Shown: one piece after another, positions 8,401 to 18,800 of the stretch
How positions within the stretch are numbered: position 1 is the stretch's first letter
Layout of the letters: each line of letters starts with the position of its first letter
From: CALZIK01 sp945787635
GTDB taxonomy: Bacteria; Acidobacteriota; Thermoanaerobaculia; Multivoradales; JAHEKO01
Assembly (NCBI GenBank): GCA_947259725.1
Contig: CAMYNM010000006.1
Location: 101,981-165,980, forward strand
DNA length: 64,000 nucleotides
Reading direction: 5' to 3'
Position numbers and translations under genes: made by a program
Notes under the pieces: model-generated
What the model was told of the DNA's origin: nothing
The model's input: only the letters and a program-made list of their open reading frames with translations
Databases searched by the model: none

Positions 8401-10257
8401 CTACGTCGCGATGAACGGAAGCAGGACATGGGAGGGCCGGCTGGCGTCGTGGTAAACGACGTTCTCGGCCGCCACGGGACCTCCGCCAACACCGAGCGGC
8501 TCCCCGGTGTTGGGGTTGGGATCGAAGCGCGGATAGTTGCTGCTCGAGATGTCGAGGCGGATGCGGTGCCCCGCGGCGAAAAGGTTGCTCGTGGCCTGTA
8601 GCTCGAACTCGATCGCGTAAACTTTTCCCGGCGCCATGAGAACGGGTCGCTCGCGAGAGTCTCGATAGCGCATCCGCAAAATGCCGTCGGTGAGATTCAT
8701 GGCGAAACCATCGGCGTCGCCGCCGGGTGGGTAGACGTCGATCAACTTGGCGGTGAAGTCGGTGTCCACCGCGCTCGAGGTCACCCACAGCTTGACCACG
8801 ACCGGTCCCGTGACCTCGAGAGGCCGCTCGAGCACCGATGTCTGAAACACCAACACGTCAGCCCGTTCGGCAAGGTGTCGCCGGTCGCAACAGGCCACGA
8901 GCTCGCTGCGACAGCGCTGATCGAAGGCGCCCCCCTGCGGTAGATAGGGGTGCTGGGTGTTCTGGGTCCCACCGCCGACGGTGGGCACCGGGTCGAGCGG
9001 ATCATAGCGATAGCGGCTCGGCTTTACGGTGCCGGAACCGGGATTCTGAGGCGCCTCGGCGTGAAGCTCGCCTCCCGGATGAAGAAACATGCGCGTTGAC
9101 CGCGCGCGAGCGAGCGGCCACTCGTTCTCGTCCCTCCAGGCGCCGCCGTGCTCGAGCCGGCCATCGCCGTCTCGCCTTCCGCTTCCCCCACCCATCACGA
9201 AGATCCGCACCGGCGGCTCGTCGAAGATTCCGGTGTCGACGCCGCGCAGGCACTGGTCGAACCAGCGCAGCTTGACCTCATTGAGGCCGATCGCGGCGTC
9301 CGCGCCGAAATCGACTTCGCCGCACCAGCTCCGGCCGTAGTCGTCGTAGCCGTGGGTCCAATGGCCGATCAGGAGCTTCTTCGGCGCCGTCCTGAGGTTG
9401 GCGCCGCGCTCGCGAAGCCTCGCGAACTTCTCGGTTGTGGCCCAGACGTGGTGCCCGTACCAGGAGGTCTGCAGAAGAACCGGAAGATCCGGGTGCCGAT
9501 CGAGGTGCTCCTCGAGGTTCCATCCCGGGTGCTTCCAGTAGTCCGCGTAGTCGCTCGATCGGAGCATCTTTAGAAACCAGCGCTGGTAGCCGGGCGCGAA
9601 GCGCAGCGGCGTACTCTCGAAATCGAGCGGCAGGGCTCGGAACCAGTCCTCGAGCTCGGCGCTCGCGGCCTCGAAGTCTCCGCGCGCGACGGCGTCCCGC
9701 GCCAGCTCCTGGCCTTCGCGCGCCATCCGCAGCACATAGGGCAGCGCCACGCCGAGCTCGAAGGCGCCACCGTGCCGAAGCGTCCGATGGTGGTAGTTGT
9801 AGCCGCCGTCGCAACAGACCTGCGCGTGGAGCCCCGGCGGCCGGAGCAGCGCCAGCGGCTGCTGATTCGTGGCCGAGTAGGAAAGGCCCATGGTGCCGAT
9901 CCGGCCGTCGCTCCACGGTTGCTGTCCGATCCACTCGAGCGTGTCGAACCCGTCCGGACCCTCGCCGGGTGAAAGGAAGCTCCACTCGCCGCCCGAGCCA
10001 AAGCGCCCCCGCACGTCCTGCATCACGACCGCATAGCCGCGCTCGGCGAACCACCGGCCCGCCTGCTCCAGCACCTCGCGGCGTTTGTCGTAGGGCGTGC
10101 GCTCGACCAGAGTCGAAAACCGTCCGGCAGGCGAGCGACCGCGGCTGACGGGCAAATAGAGATCGGCGGCAAGCTCGACGCCGTCTCGCATGGGGACTCT
10201 GAGATCGGAATGGAGCGCGACCTCGAAGCTCGGCCGGGAGCCGGAGGCCGAGCTCAT
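8401..10257 (-). CDS. CocE/NonD family X-Pro dipeptidyl-peptidase-like hydrolase (S15 family)
   Basis: A 618-residue cytoplasmic-looking enzyme without a signal peptide. The alpha/beta-hydrolase part begins with VPMRDGVELAADLY and contains QDVRGRFGSGGEW and the nucleophile motif GTMGLSYSATN (Ser about 126). GHWTHG carries the probable catalytic His. The C-terminal third is the jelly-roll domain (WVTSSAVDTDFTAKLIDV, LDISSSNYPRFD) typical of CocE, glutaryl-7-ACA acylase and PepX. It cleaves an ester or amide, often with an acyl or X-Pro group. Its ATG overlaps the TGA of the upstream symporter gene by four bases (ATGA), so uptake and hydrolysis of one substrate are probably coupled. Confidence 0.88.
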   Translation of the reverse strand: MSSASGSRPSFEVALHSDLRVPMRDGVELAADLYLPVSRGRSPAGRFSTLVERTPYDKRREVLEQAGRWFAERGYAVVMQDVRGRFGSGGEWSFLSPGEGPDGFDTLEWIGQQPWSDGRIGTMGLSYSATNQQPLALLRPPGLHAQVCCDGGYNYHHRTLRHGGAFELGVALPYVLRMAREGQELARDAVARGDFEAASAELEDWFRALPLDFESTPLRFAPGYQRWFLKMLRSSDYADYWKHPGWNLEEHLDRHPDLPVLLQTSWYGHHVWATTEKFARLRERGANLRTAPKKLLIGHWTHGYDDYGRSWCGEVDFGADAAIGLNEVKLRWFDQCLRGVDTGIFDEPPVRIFVMGGGSGRRDGDGRLEHGGAWRDENEWPLARARSTRMFLHPGGELHAEAPQNPGSGTVKPSRYRYDPLDPVPTVGGGTQNTQHPYLPQGGAFDQRCRSELVACCDRRHLAERADVLVFQTSVLERPLEVTGPVVVKLWVTSSAVDTDFTAKLIDVYPPGGDADGFAMNLTDGILRMRYRDSRERPVLMAPGKVYAIEFELQATSNLFAAGHRIRLDISSSNYPRFDPNPNTGEPLGVGGGPVAAENVVYHDASRPSHVLLPFIAT

Positions 10258-11780
10258 TGCTTTGGAGGCGAGTCGTGGATGATCTCGCCGTCGCGGCGCG
10301 GGTCGGCCTCTCCAGCGGGAGGTACGTGCCCGGCGAGTGTCGAGTAGAAGCGCCCGTGGTCGCCTTCGCGGCCTCGTTTCCTGGTCGCAAGCGACACTAG
10401 CGGAATCACGAACACCGGAATCAAAGTCGTGACGTACGAGGTGTCGAGGGTCGCGTCGCTCAGATGAGTCCACAGGTACCAGACCACGCCCAGTAAGTAG
10501 CCCGCCGCCATGCCCCAGAAGACGCCCGCCTCGGTGGTGCGTCGCCAGAAGAAAAGGTAGCCGAGGGCAATGGCCGGAGGCACCACCATCGCATAGCCGA
10601 GCAGCAGCATGTCGAGAAGCGAGACATCGGTTTTCGACACGCCCCAGGCCGCCAGAGCGGCGATCAAGCCGATGACGACGGTCGCCAGCCGGTAGGCCCT
10701 GAGCTTCTCGGCCTCGCTCCCCGATCCGCCCACCGGCAGCCAGTCGCGTACGAACATGGTGGCGCTCGAGAGCAGCACCGGACCGCCCGATGAGATCACC
10801 GCGGCCAGGATCGCCGCCAACGCCAGCCCTCCGACCAGAGGGTTGATCTCGAGAGCCATCGCGGTGATGTTGTTGTATCCCTGAAGGCCGCGGTCGAAGC
10901 CGTACCGGGCGAGAGTCTGCATCCCGACGAGGCCCGCCAAAAGCGGCATCAGAGCCGCGAGAGCGCCGGCGAACAGGAAGCCCTTCAGCAGTATCCGCTC
11001 GTTGCGGGCCGCGGTCGAGAAGTTCGTGTAGATCGAAGCGGCTGGCGTGTGGATGGCCGCCGAGAAGATCATCCCGAGAATCGGCACCCACCCGGCCCCG
11101 ACCGGACTCCACCACGACCGCGACTCGGCGCCGGCCTCGAGGAGCCGCTGGTCGATCAGCCCGCTCATCGCTTCCCAGCCACCCAGGAATCGAACACCCA
11201 TCACCCCCACGGCCAGAAGGCCCACGACGATCATCCCCGAGTGGATGAGATTCGTCACCGCGGTGCCCCACAAGCCGCCCAGCGTCGTGTAGCTCACCAG
11301 AATCACGGCCGCCACCAGAACCGCCGCCCCCATCGGCATCCCGGTCAGGGCGCGCAGCATCACCCCGATGATGTAGGCCTCGATGACGTTGACGACGAAG
11401 TACTCGGTCTGCACGCACAGGCTGGTCAGAATCTGGTTTCGCCGAGAGCGATCACGGAGCCAGAAGGCCTCGCCCACGGTTTGAAGCCCGAGACGCCGGA
11501 AGGGTTTCGCGAAGAACACACCCACCAGCGCCAGCGCGAGAAAGGTGCTCACCGAGTACCACCATAGAAACCAGGTGCCGCCCGAGGCGACATTCCCGGC
11601 GACGCCGTAGGTGCCGGCACCCCCGATTCGCGTCCCGGCCAGGCCGGCCGAGAGCATCGCCACCCCCAGTCCGCCGCCGGCGACCGTCCAGTGGCGCGAG
11701 GTCTTCACCCGGCGCGCGAGAAGGCTCCCCACAATCGTGACGATCACGAGATAGGCGGAGATGATCGCGATGGGAATCAC
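10254..11780 (-). CDS. Sodium:solute symporter (SSS family)
   Basis: About 508 residues and 12-13 membrane helices. Family marks are IAIISAYLVIVTIVGSLLARR at the N-terminus, WTVAGGGLG, SAGLAGTRIGGAGTYG in the first core helix, VSYTTLGGLWGTAVTN, and AAILAAVISSGGPVLLSSATM in the later Na+-site helix. The GTG at 11780 just before the first helix is the best start; a frame open to 11915 adds polar residues antisense to the dehydrogenase leader. No strong ribosome-binding site is seen. The gene is translationally coupled to the downstream CocE-type hydrolase. The substrate is unknown, perhaps a peptide or ester. Confidence 0.82.
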   Translation of the reverse strand: MIPIAIISAYLVIVTIVGSLLARRVKTSRHWTVAGGGLGVAMLSAGLAGTRIGGAGTYGVAGNVASGGTWFLWWYSVSTFLALALVGVFFAKPFRRLGLQTVGEAFWLRDRSRRNQILTSLCVQTEYFVVNVIEAYIIGVMLRALTGMPMGAAVLVAAVILVSYTTLGGLWGTAVTNLIHSGMIVVGLLAVGVMGVRFLGGWEAMSGLIDQRLLEAGAESRSWWSPVGAGWVPILGMIFSAAIHTPAASIYTNFSTAARNERILLKGFLFAGALAALMPLLAGLVGMQTLARYGFDRGLQGYNNITAMALEINPLVGGLALAAILAAVISSGGPVLLSSATMFVRDWLPVGGSGSEAEKLRAYRLATVVIGLIAALAAWGVSKTDVSLLDMLLLGYAMVVPPAIALGYLFFWRRTTEAGVFWGMAAGYLLGVVWYLWTHLSDATLDTSYVTTLIPVFVIPLVSLATRKRGREGDHGRFYSTLAGHVPPAGEADPRRDGEIIHDSPPKQ

Positions 11781-11880
11781 CAGCGGGCCGGAGCTTACAG
11801 CAGGCCATCCGGAGCCGTCCGAACCGAGTAGAATGCAGCAGCCCAAAGAAGCTCGAGCTCTCAGCGAAAGGCAGGTCCGC

Positions 11881-13341
11881 ATGACCGTGACATCCGAAAC
11901 CCAGGCGCCCACCAATCCGCTCTACGTCTCCGGCCAGTGGACTCCCTCGGCGGCCGACGAAGCCCTCGATGTTTTCAATCCGGCGACCGGCCAGGTCATC
12001 TCGCGAACGCCGCTCGCCCGGCCCGATGAGGTCGACGCCGCGGTGGCGGCGGCCAAGGCCGCGTTTCCGTCCTGGCGCCGGGTGCCGCCGCCAGAGCGCG
12101 CCCGCTACCTGTTTCGCTATCGCGATCTTCTGGTCAAGCACAGTGACGAGATCGCGCGCATCGCCAGCCGCGAGCATGGCAAGACGGTCGCCGACGCCAA
12201 GGGCTCACTGCAGCGGGGCATCGAGGTCGTCGAGTTCGCCTGCGGCATCCCGACGCTGATGATGGGCGAATGCCTGGAGGACGTCGCCGCGGGCATCGAC
12301 ACACGCTCGATTCGCCAGCCGCTGGGCGTCTGCCTGGGAGTCACGCCGTTCAACTTCCCGGTGATGATTCCCCTGTGGATGTTCCCGCTGGCCCTCGCCT
12401 GCGGCAACACCTTCGTCTTGAAACCGTCCGAGAAGGTGCCGCAGTCCTCGATCCGGCTGGTCGAGCTGCTCCACGACACCGGGATTCCCGAGGGCGTCCT
12501 CAACGTCGTGCACGGCGCGGCCGCTCAGGTCGAACAGTTGATCGATCATCCCGACGTGCGGGTGATCTCGATCGTGGGCTCGAGCGAGGCGGCCGCGGCG
12601 GTGTACGCTCGCGCCGCCGCCCGGGGCAAGCGGGTCCAGGCCCTGGGTGGCGCCAAGAACCACCTCGTTGTCATGCCCGACGCCGACCTGGACATGGCCA
12701 CCGAGGCCATCATCCAGTCCGCCTACGGCTCGACCGGCCAGCGCTGCATGGCCGGCAGCGTCGTCGATGCCGTCGGATCGGTCGGCGACGAGCTGGTCGA
12801 GCGCATTCGCGCGCGGGCCGCCGCCCTCCGCCTCGGCCCCGGTGACGACGAGGCGACCGAGATGGGGCCGCTGGTCAATCGGGCCCAGCGCGACCGAGCC
12901 GCGAGCTACATCGACCTCGGCGTCGAGGAGGGCGCCAAGGTGGTGCTCGACGGCAGGAGCGAGCTCGAGCGAGACGGCTTCTTTCTGGGACCGACGCTCC
13001 TCGACGAGGTCAAGCCCGGCAGCAGGGTCTCCCGCGACGAGATCTTCGGCCCGGTGCTCTCGGTGATCCGTCCCAAGGACCTCGACGAGGCGCTCGAGCT
13101 GGTCAACGCCTCACCCAAGGGCAACGGCGCGGTGATCTTCTCCCGCGACGCGGGCGCCATTCGACGTTTCTGCATGGAGGTCGAGGCCGGCATGGTGGGG
13201 GTCAACGTCGGCGTCCCCGCGCCGATGGCCTTCTTCCCGTTCGCCGGCTGGAAGGGGTCGTTCTTCGGCGACCTGCACGCCACCGGCAAGGACGGCGTGC
13301 GGTTCTATACCGAGTCGAAGGTCATCACCAGCAGGGTTTAG
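11881..13341 (+). CDS. mmsA: CoA-acylating methylmalonate-semialdehyde dehydrogenase
   Basis: A 486-residue aldehyde dehydrogenase of the MmsA/IolA type, which oxidises methylmalonate semialdehyde or malonate semialdehyde to propionyl-CoA or acetyl-CoA with NAD+ and release of CO2. Visible marks are GVTPFNFPVMIPLWMFPLAL, KPSEKVP, VGSSEAAA for NAD binding, ALGGAKNHLVVMPDAD (the GAKNH motif of this family where other ALDHs carry the general-base Glu region), GSTGQRCMAGS with the catalytic Cys, and the family ending PFAGWKGSFFGDLHATGKDG. The ATG at 11881 follows GGCAGG. It serves valine, thymine, beta-alanine or inositol breakdown. It is divergent from the symporter gene, with about 100 bases between the starts. 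Confidence 0.93.
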   Translation: MTVTSETQAPTNPLYVSGQWTPSAADEALDVFNPATGQVISRTPLARPDEVDAAVAAAKAAFPSWRRVPPPERARYLFRYRDLLVKHSDEIARIASREHGKTVADAKGSLQRGIEVVEFACGIPTLMMGECLEDVAAGIDTRSIRQPLGVCLGVTPFNFPVMIPLWMFPLALACGNTFVLKPSEKVPQSSIRLVELLHDTGIPEGVLNVVHGAAAQVEQLIDHPDVRVISIVGSSEAAAAVYARAAARGKRVQALGGAKNHLVVMPDADLDMATEAIIQSAYGSTGQRCMAGSVVDAVGSVGDELVERIRARAAALRLGPGDDEATEMGPLVNRAQRDRAASYIDLGVEEGAKVVLDGRSELERDGFFLGPTLLDEVKPGSRVSRDEIFGPVLSVIRPKDLDEALELVNASPKGNGAVIFSRDAGAIRRFCMEVEAGMVGVNVGVPAPMAFFPFAGWKGSFFGDLHATGKDGVRFYTESKVITSRV

Positions 13342-13356
13342 GCAGGTCGGCTGACC

Positions 13357-13434
13357 TGTAGCGGTCGACGTCCCTGTCGAACGATCTGCGGTATTGCGCA
13401 ACGAGGACGGTCGAGACTGAGCTCGACCGCTACA
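13357..13434. repeat. REP-like family A pair, opposite orientations
   Basis: An inverted copy starts TGTAGCGGTCGACG at 13357 and a forward copy with a changed loop (GACTGAG) ends CGACCGCTACA at 13434. The second copy has substitutions on both sides of the stem that keep pairing partly intact. Together they form a head-to-head doublet just after the dehydrogenase stop. Confidence 0.7.
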
Positions 13435-13448
13435 ACTCCGGCTTCTGC

Positions 13449-13518
13449 CGCGAGGTAGCGTCGGGCGCCCCTGCCCGACGTCCCCCCGTCGCACACGGAG
13501 GTACGACGCTACCTCGCG
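13449..13518. repeat. REP-like family B palindromic element
   Basis: A 70-base element bounded by a perfect 15-base inverted repeat: CGCGAGGTAGCGTCG at 13449-13463 and its complement at 13504-13518. A smaller internal hairpin (GTCGGGCG-CCCCT-GCCCGAC) sits inside. The GGTAGCGTCG arm shares GTAGCG with family A. The right arm overlaps the last codons and stop of surE. Confidence 0.75.
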
Positions 13519-14393
13519 TAGCCCGCGGCCTTCGCCTCGGCCTCCGCGAAAAGGAGCGACAGACTCTCGAGCGCCGCATCCGCCGACTCGTGGGCCTGGA
13601 GCGGGGTAACGGCCACGTGCCCTTCGCGCACGACGTCGATGTCCGAGCCCGGCTCGGCGTCACCGGTGGGCTGCTCGAAGAAGCTCCACAGATACGGCCG
13701 GCCGTACATATTGCGGCGCGACTCGAAGCTCTCGGTGCCGGTCAAGCGACTCTGGCGCGCGAGCTTTGGGGCTCCCGTGACCGACACCGGCACGTTGACG
13801 TTGAGAAACACCGTGTCGGGCAGGCCGTGCTCCTTGATGACGGCGGCCACCTCGGCGGCGGCCTGGGCGGCGGCTCGATAGTCGGGGTGCGCCTCTCGGG
13901 CCAAGGACACCGCGATCGCCGGGATGCCCTGGAGAGCCGCTTCGCGGGCGGCCGCCACGGTTCCAGAGATGTAGGCGTTGCGGCCGAAGTTGAGCCCGCG
14001 GTTGACGCCGGAGACGACGAGATCCGGCGGCGCGTCTTTCATCAGGTGCCCGGTTGCGACCCGGACGCACGTGGCCGGAGTGCCGGAGAGCCCGGTCGCC
14101 GGCCGGCCCGCCACCTCGCGCCGCACCGGAAAGATCGGGTCGCGAAGGTTGAGGGCGTGGCCGATGCCGCTCTGGTTCTCGAGCGGCGCGACAATCGTGA
14201 TCTCGCCGAGCGGCGCGAGCGCCTCGACGAGAGCCGCGAGACCCGGGGACTCGATGCCGTCGTCGTTGGTGACCAGGATGCGGTAGATGTCTTCGGAGGG
14301 TTTGGCTGAAGGCTGGGCGGACGCCGTCAGGCAGACCGTTAACGCTAGCACCAGCGCGGCGACGAGGGATCTACAGCGGACGGGGACGGACAT
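13509..14393 (-). CDS. surE: Periplasmic SurE-type nucleotidase
   Basis: A 294-residue SurE 5-prime/3-prime nucleotidase: metal-binding RILVTNDDGIESPG (Asp44, Asp45), NQSGIGHALNL with the conserved Ser, and VVSGVNRGLNFGRNAYISGTVAAARE with the conserved Asn. SurE removes phosphate from nucleoside monophosphates. Unlike the usual cytoplasmic SurE it carries a clear signal peptide (LVAALVLALTVCLTASAQ), so it should act in the periplasm, perhaps to salvage nucleotides or phosphate. GAGGAG precedes the ATG. The stop codon TAG lies inside a family B palindrome arm, so the C-terminus (AGYAR) was probably shaped by the repeat. Confidence 0.9.
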   Translation of the reverse strand: MSVPVRCRSLVAALVLALTVCLTASAQPSAKPSEDIYRILVTNDDGIESPGLAALVEALAPLGEITIVAPLENQSGIGHALNLRDPIFPVRREVAGRPATGLSGTPATCVRVATGHLMKDAPPDLVVSGVNRGLNFGRNAYISGTVAAAREAALQGIPAIAVSLAREAHPDYRAAAQAAAEVAAVIKEHGLPDTVFLNVNVPVSVTGAPKLARQSRLTGTESFESRRNMYGRPYLWSFFEQPTGDAEPGSDIDVVREGHVAVTPLQAHESADAALESLSLLFAEAEAKAAGYAR

Positions 14394-14426
14394 TCTCGTT
14401 TCTCCTCGAAGTGCGAGCGGAGTTAC

Positions 14427-15698
14427 TCAGGCGGTTCCCGCCAGCTCCAGCGTGGTCAGCGCCATGACCTTGGTCGAGTTGACGAGATCGTCGAGGTCGC
14501 AGTATTCGTCGGGTTGGTGCGCGAGCTCCAGAATCCCCGGGCCGTAGGCGACGCAATCCTCGACACCGGCGATGCGGGCGAAGTGCTTCTGGTCGTATGT
14601 GCCCGGCGAGGCGACGATGTCCGCATCGGTCTCGAGGACCTCCGAGATCGACCGCTGCAGGCTCGCGACCAAGGGCGAGCCCTCCGGGGCCCGCACCGGA
14701 TGGACGATCATCTGATCGCTCAACTCGTAGTCGAGATCCGGAACCCGCGCGGCGGTGCGTTTCAACAGTTCCACGATCTCCTCCTTGGTGGCCTCGAAAC
14801 CCTCTTCGAGCAGGAACCGCCGGTCGAAAACCGCGTGGCAGCGGTCCGCCACGCACGGGCTCTGGATGCCGTCGGCCGGCTGTCCCCCGACCACTGCGTT
14901 GACGTTCAAGGTCGAGTGCCGCGCACCGTCCGGAACCACGGGCATCGCGGTGATCCGTTCGGCCAGCGCGGGCTGGAGCTCGGTGCGAATCGCCTCCAAG
15001 ATCGCTCCCATGTGATCGATCGCGCTCACGCCGAGAAAGGGCATGCAGCCGTGCGCGATCCGGCCCTTGGTGACAATCTCGAACCAGTAGACGCCGCGAT
15101 GCCCGACGCAGATCCGATCGACGTTGAGCGGCTCGGGAATGATCACGTGATCGATGCGGTCGCTCGCAAAGCGGCCATGCTCGGCCAGCCAGGCGACGCC
15201 GGCGAAGCCACCGCTCTCCTCGTCCACGGTGCCGCTCACCTCGACCGTACCGGCGAGACGGGCGCCCGCCCGGCGGAGCGCCTCGAAGGCGAAGATTCCG
15301 GCTGCGAGACCTCCCTTCATGTCACAGCTGCCGCGACCGTAGATGCGGTTGTTCTTGACCTCGCCTCCGAAGGGATCCGTCGTCCACCCCTCCCCTGCCG
15401 GCACTACGTCGAAGTGGCCGTTGATGTGAACCACCGAACCGGCGCCCTCCCCCACCCGGGCGCCGACAACGTTGACGCGAGGATGATCGGTGGTGTGCTC
15501 GGGCCGACCCTCGGCGGCGAAGTACTCGACCGCAAAGTCGTGTTGCTCGAGATGGTCACCGAGGAAGTGGGCGCACTCCTCGTACGCGTCGCCGGGTGGA
15601 TTCACGGTGGGAATCCTCAGGAAATCGCCCAGAAACGAGATCATCTCGTCTCGCAGTTGGTCGACTTCGTCGAGGATGCGGCCGCGTAGATCAGGCAT
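14427..15698 (-). CDS. M20 family deacylase (ArgE/DapE-like)
   Basis: A 423-residue zinc-dependent amidohydrolase. The two-metal site is visible: VVHINGHFDVVPAG (His and Asp), YGRGSCDMKGG (bridging Asp), VDEESGG (Glu-Glu, the second a ligand and the first general base), VIIPEP (Glu) and the late His in LELAHQPDEY. The dimerisation lid (STLNVNAVVGGQPADGIQSP) lies in the middle. The order and GTYDQKHFARIAG match acetylornithine deacetylase/succinyl-diaminopimelate desuccinylase relatives rather than dipeptidases. The exact acyl substrate is uncertain. ATG 15698 begins at the conserved N-terminus. It is followed after 33 bases by surE on the same strand. Confidence 0.85.
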   Translation of the reverse strand: MPDLRGRILDEVDQLRDEMISFLGDFLRIPTVNPPGDAYEECAHFLGDHLEQHDFAVEYFAAEGRPEHTTDHPRVNVVGARVGEGAGSVVHINGHFDVVPAGEGWTTDPFGGEVKNNRIYGRGSCDMKGGLAAGIFAFEALRRAGARLAGTVEVSGTVDEESGGFAGVAWLAEHGRFASDRIDHVIIPEPLNVDRICVGHRGVYWFEIVTKGRIAHGCMPFLGVSAIDHMGAILEAIRTELQPALAERITAMPVVPDGARHSTLNVNAVVGGQPADGIQSPCVADRCHAVFDRRFLLEEGFEATKEEIVELLKRTAARVPDLDYELSDQMIVHPVRAPEGSPLVASLQRSISEVLETDADIVASPGTYDQKHFARIAGVEDCVAYGPGILELAHQPDEYCDLDDLVNSTKVMALTTLELAGTA

Positions 15699-15764
15699 GG
15701 GTTGAAAGACGATACACCGCGAGACGGGGAACCGGCGCCACGTTCCCTGATGAGAGAGCGACAC

Positions 15765-15791
15765 GGCGAGGCTCCCCGCGGGAGCCTCGCC
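15765..15791 (-). terminator. Strong hairpin after the Oar-like receptor gene
   Basis: GGCGAGGCTCCC and GGGAGCCTCGCC form a perfect 12-bp stem around a 3-base loop, 13 bases beyond the receptor stop on the minus strand and upstream of the deacylase gene. It lacks a run of T, so it may be a Rho-assisted terminator or an mRNA-stabilising hairpin. Confidence 0.55.
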
Positions 15792-15803
15792 GATCGCTCG
15801 AGA

Positions 15804-18800
15804 TCAGCGTGAGTACTTCAGCCCGAGCTGGATGATGCGGCCGTCGCCGTTGGTGGAGGTGATCCGCCCGAACGTCGATGTCCCGATCCTGAAGCCGGGG
15901 TCGGCCAGGTTCAGCTTGTTGAACGCGTTGAAAGCCTCGATCCGCAATTGGAGCCGATGGTCGCCCTTGATGTCGATGTTTTTGAACAACGAGAGGTCAA
16001 CGCGCTCGAAGCCCGGTCCGCGAACGACGTTGCGGCCCATGTTGCCCGGCACGACCGACTCCGCCCGGGAACGTTCGGAGAAGCAACTGGTGTCGAACCA
16101 CTCGTCGACCGTCCGTGGACCGCTGTTGGGATCGCAGATGAGGTCCGGGCGTCCGGTCAACCCGTAGATCGAGGAGGTGCTCGTTCGAATCTGGAACGGG
16201 AAGCCGGTCTGCGTCTGCACGATGCCGTTGACCTGCCAGCCGCCGAGGATCGCCTTCATGGCTCCGCCCTTGTTCTCGAAACCCGGCAGATCGTAGCCGA
16301 AGCTCAGCACCCACCGATGCTCGACATCGAAGCGCGCCGCACCGCGCTCGAACGCCAGCGCACGGTCGATCGAGGCGGGGTCATTCTGATCCACCGCCAG
16401 GACCGGACGTAGCTCCTCGCCGCCGCCGACGTTGAGCGCCGAATCGTGGTCCTCGGCGTCGCTGTAGGTGTACGAGGCCAGGAAGTTGAGTCCCCTGGTC
16501 GGCCGCATCCGCACGCTCGCCTGAATCGAGTCGTACCAGGACTCGGCTTCGGTGAAGGTCGGCCGCACCAGGCTGAACGCCGGGAAGAGACGCGGTCCGC
16601 GGGTCGGCGTACCGTCGACGTCGACGACGGTGAATGGATTGGTCTCGATGAAGATCGGCAGGTTCTTGCCACGCGAGCCGACATAGCCCACCTCCACCCC
16701 GATGTTGTCGCCGAACTGGCGCTGGTAGGTCAGGTTGTAGTGCTGGTAGGACGGCGTGGTGAACTCGGATCCCCAGCCGATGAAAATGATGCCCGGGGGG
16801 AAGCCGGTCGGCCCGCCGGTGAGGTTGGCCAGTGGATCGTTGAAACTCAGATCCGCCGCTCCCGCGTCGATCTGAAGCAACGGGTTGAAGGGCGGCGCCA
16901 GAACCGCGTTCTGGAAGAAGTCGCCCTGGCCGGGGAGGCTGTCGTAGAAGATTCCCCAGCCGGCACGCACACTCGAGCGTCCGTCCCCCTTGGGGTCCCA
17001 GGTCACGGCGAGGCGCGGTGCGAGATTGTCGCTATCGGTGTTGTAGGTGCCTCGCGGAACACCCTGATCGCCGGGATAGACCAGGCCGGTGGGCGCCTCG
17101 GGGAATCGCGTCGACTGCTGCCCCGGCCGGAAGCTGTTGAGGGCATCGTTGGAGTCGACGAACGGCTCATTGAGTTCGTAGCGGATACCCAAGTTCAGCG
17201 TAAGGTTAGCCGACATCCGGAACTCGTCCTGCGCATAGACCGCCCACGAAGCTCCCTTGCCCTCGTTGATGGCATCGGCGCCCGGACTGGCCTGACGAAA
17301 CTGGGTCGGCAGCCCGAGCAGGAAATCAGCGATCGCGTTGCCGGTCTGGGTTCCGTTGAAGGTGAAGTCGCCGTTCGGCCGGTTGATGAAGCCGATGAAC
17401 ATCTCCTCCTCGCGCCAGTCGAACCCGAACTTCATCGCATGCCGGCCCTTGAGCCAGCTGAAGTCGTCGGTGAACTGCTGAACGTCGTTTTCACGCTTCA
17501 CGAAAGGCTGTTGAGGATCGCCGAGGTTGGGCAGACCCGAAACCGTAACCCGAGCGAGCCCGACCGCTAGGTCGTTGAGATTCGGCACGTTCAAGCCGTA
17601 CTCAGCGTTCGTGATGCCGCTCGTAACTGTCGGCGAAGCATCGATCTTGTTTTGCGACACGCGCGCCTGATTGAACATGCTGTTGTTGATCGTCGCCGTG
17701 TGAGACAGCATGAAGTCGTCGAGATTCGACGACGCGGTCGTCCCGATGGGCTCGACTACCGGCGGGGTCACTCGGTCGGATTTACTGTAAAGATAGCGCC
17801 CGAGCAAGGCGTTTTGGTCATTGACCCGGTAGTCGAGACGAAGGCCGAGCTGATCGCGATCGTCAGTGGCGGGCGGAGAGGTGATGAACCGGTTGGTGCC
17901 CGAGTTGGGCAGCGGAATGAAGTCGTTGATGATCTGCTGCGCACTGCCGTTCAGGCGATCCGCCGGGATCACGTTGCCAGGAAACGGCTGGCCGGTCTGA
18001 GGATCGATGATGGTGCCGGAGCCCGAGAAGTCACCCATGCGCTCCGCGGCGGTGAGCACGGTGAGATTGCGGGTGGTGCCGCGGGTGTTGCGGAAACCCT
18101 CGTAGTAGGTAAAGCCGAAGAGCTTGTCCTTCATCAGGGCGCCGCCCAGAGTACCGCCGAACTGGTCCTGCTCGAGAGGCGGCTTGGGCTGGTCCGTGGG
18201 TGAAAAGAAATTGCGCTCTTCGAAGGAATCGTCGCGATTGAAGATCCATGCGCTCCCGTGCCACTCGTTCGAGCCGGACTTGGTCACCACGTTGACGACC
18301 GATCCAGCATTGCGGCCGTATTCGGCGCTGTAGGAATGCGTGAGGATCTTGAACTCTTCGATGGCGTCCGGAGGCGGGCGCAAGACGAAACCGGTGTTGA
18401 AGGTGTCGTTGTTGGTGGCGCCGTCGAGCAGAAAGTTGTTCGACTGGCTGCGCACACCGTTGACGCTGAAGCCCGAGGTGACCGGACCGAAGCCGTTGAT
18501 GCCGGCATCGGCGTCGCCGTCACCGCCGCCAAAGAGGGCGGGCGGCGCCACCACGCCCGGGGTGAGCGTGCCGAGCTGAGTAAAGTTGCGGCCGTTGAGG
18601 GGCAGGTTTACGATCGTCTCCTCGTCCACCACAACGCCGAGGGTCGCATTCGAAGTCTCGATAAAGGTGGCGTCCCCGGTGACGGTCATCACTTCGGTGA
18701 CCTCGCCGATCGTGAGCTCCAGGCCGACGCTGGCCGTTTCCGCCGCGGTGACCCTGACGCCCTCACGATTGAGCGTGTTGAACCCGTCCAGGGTCGCGGT

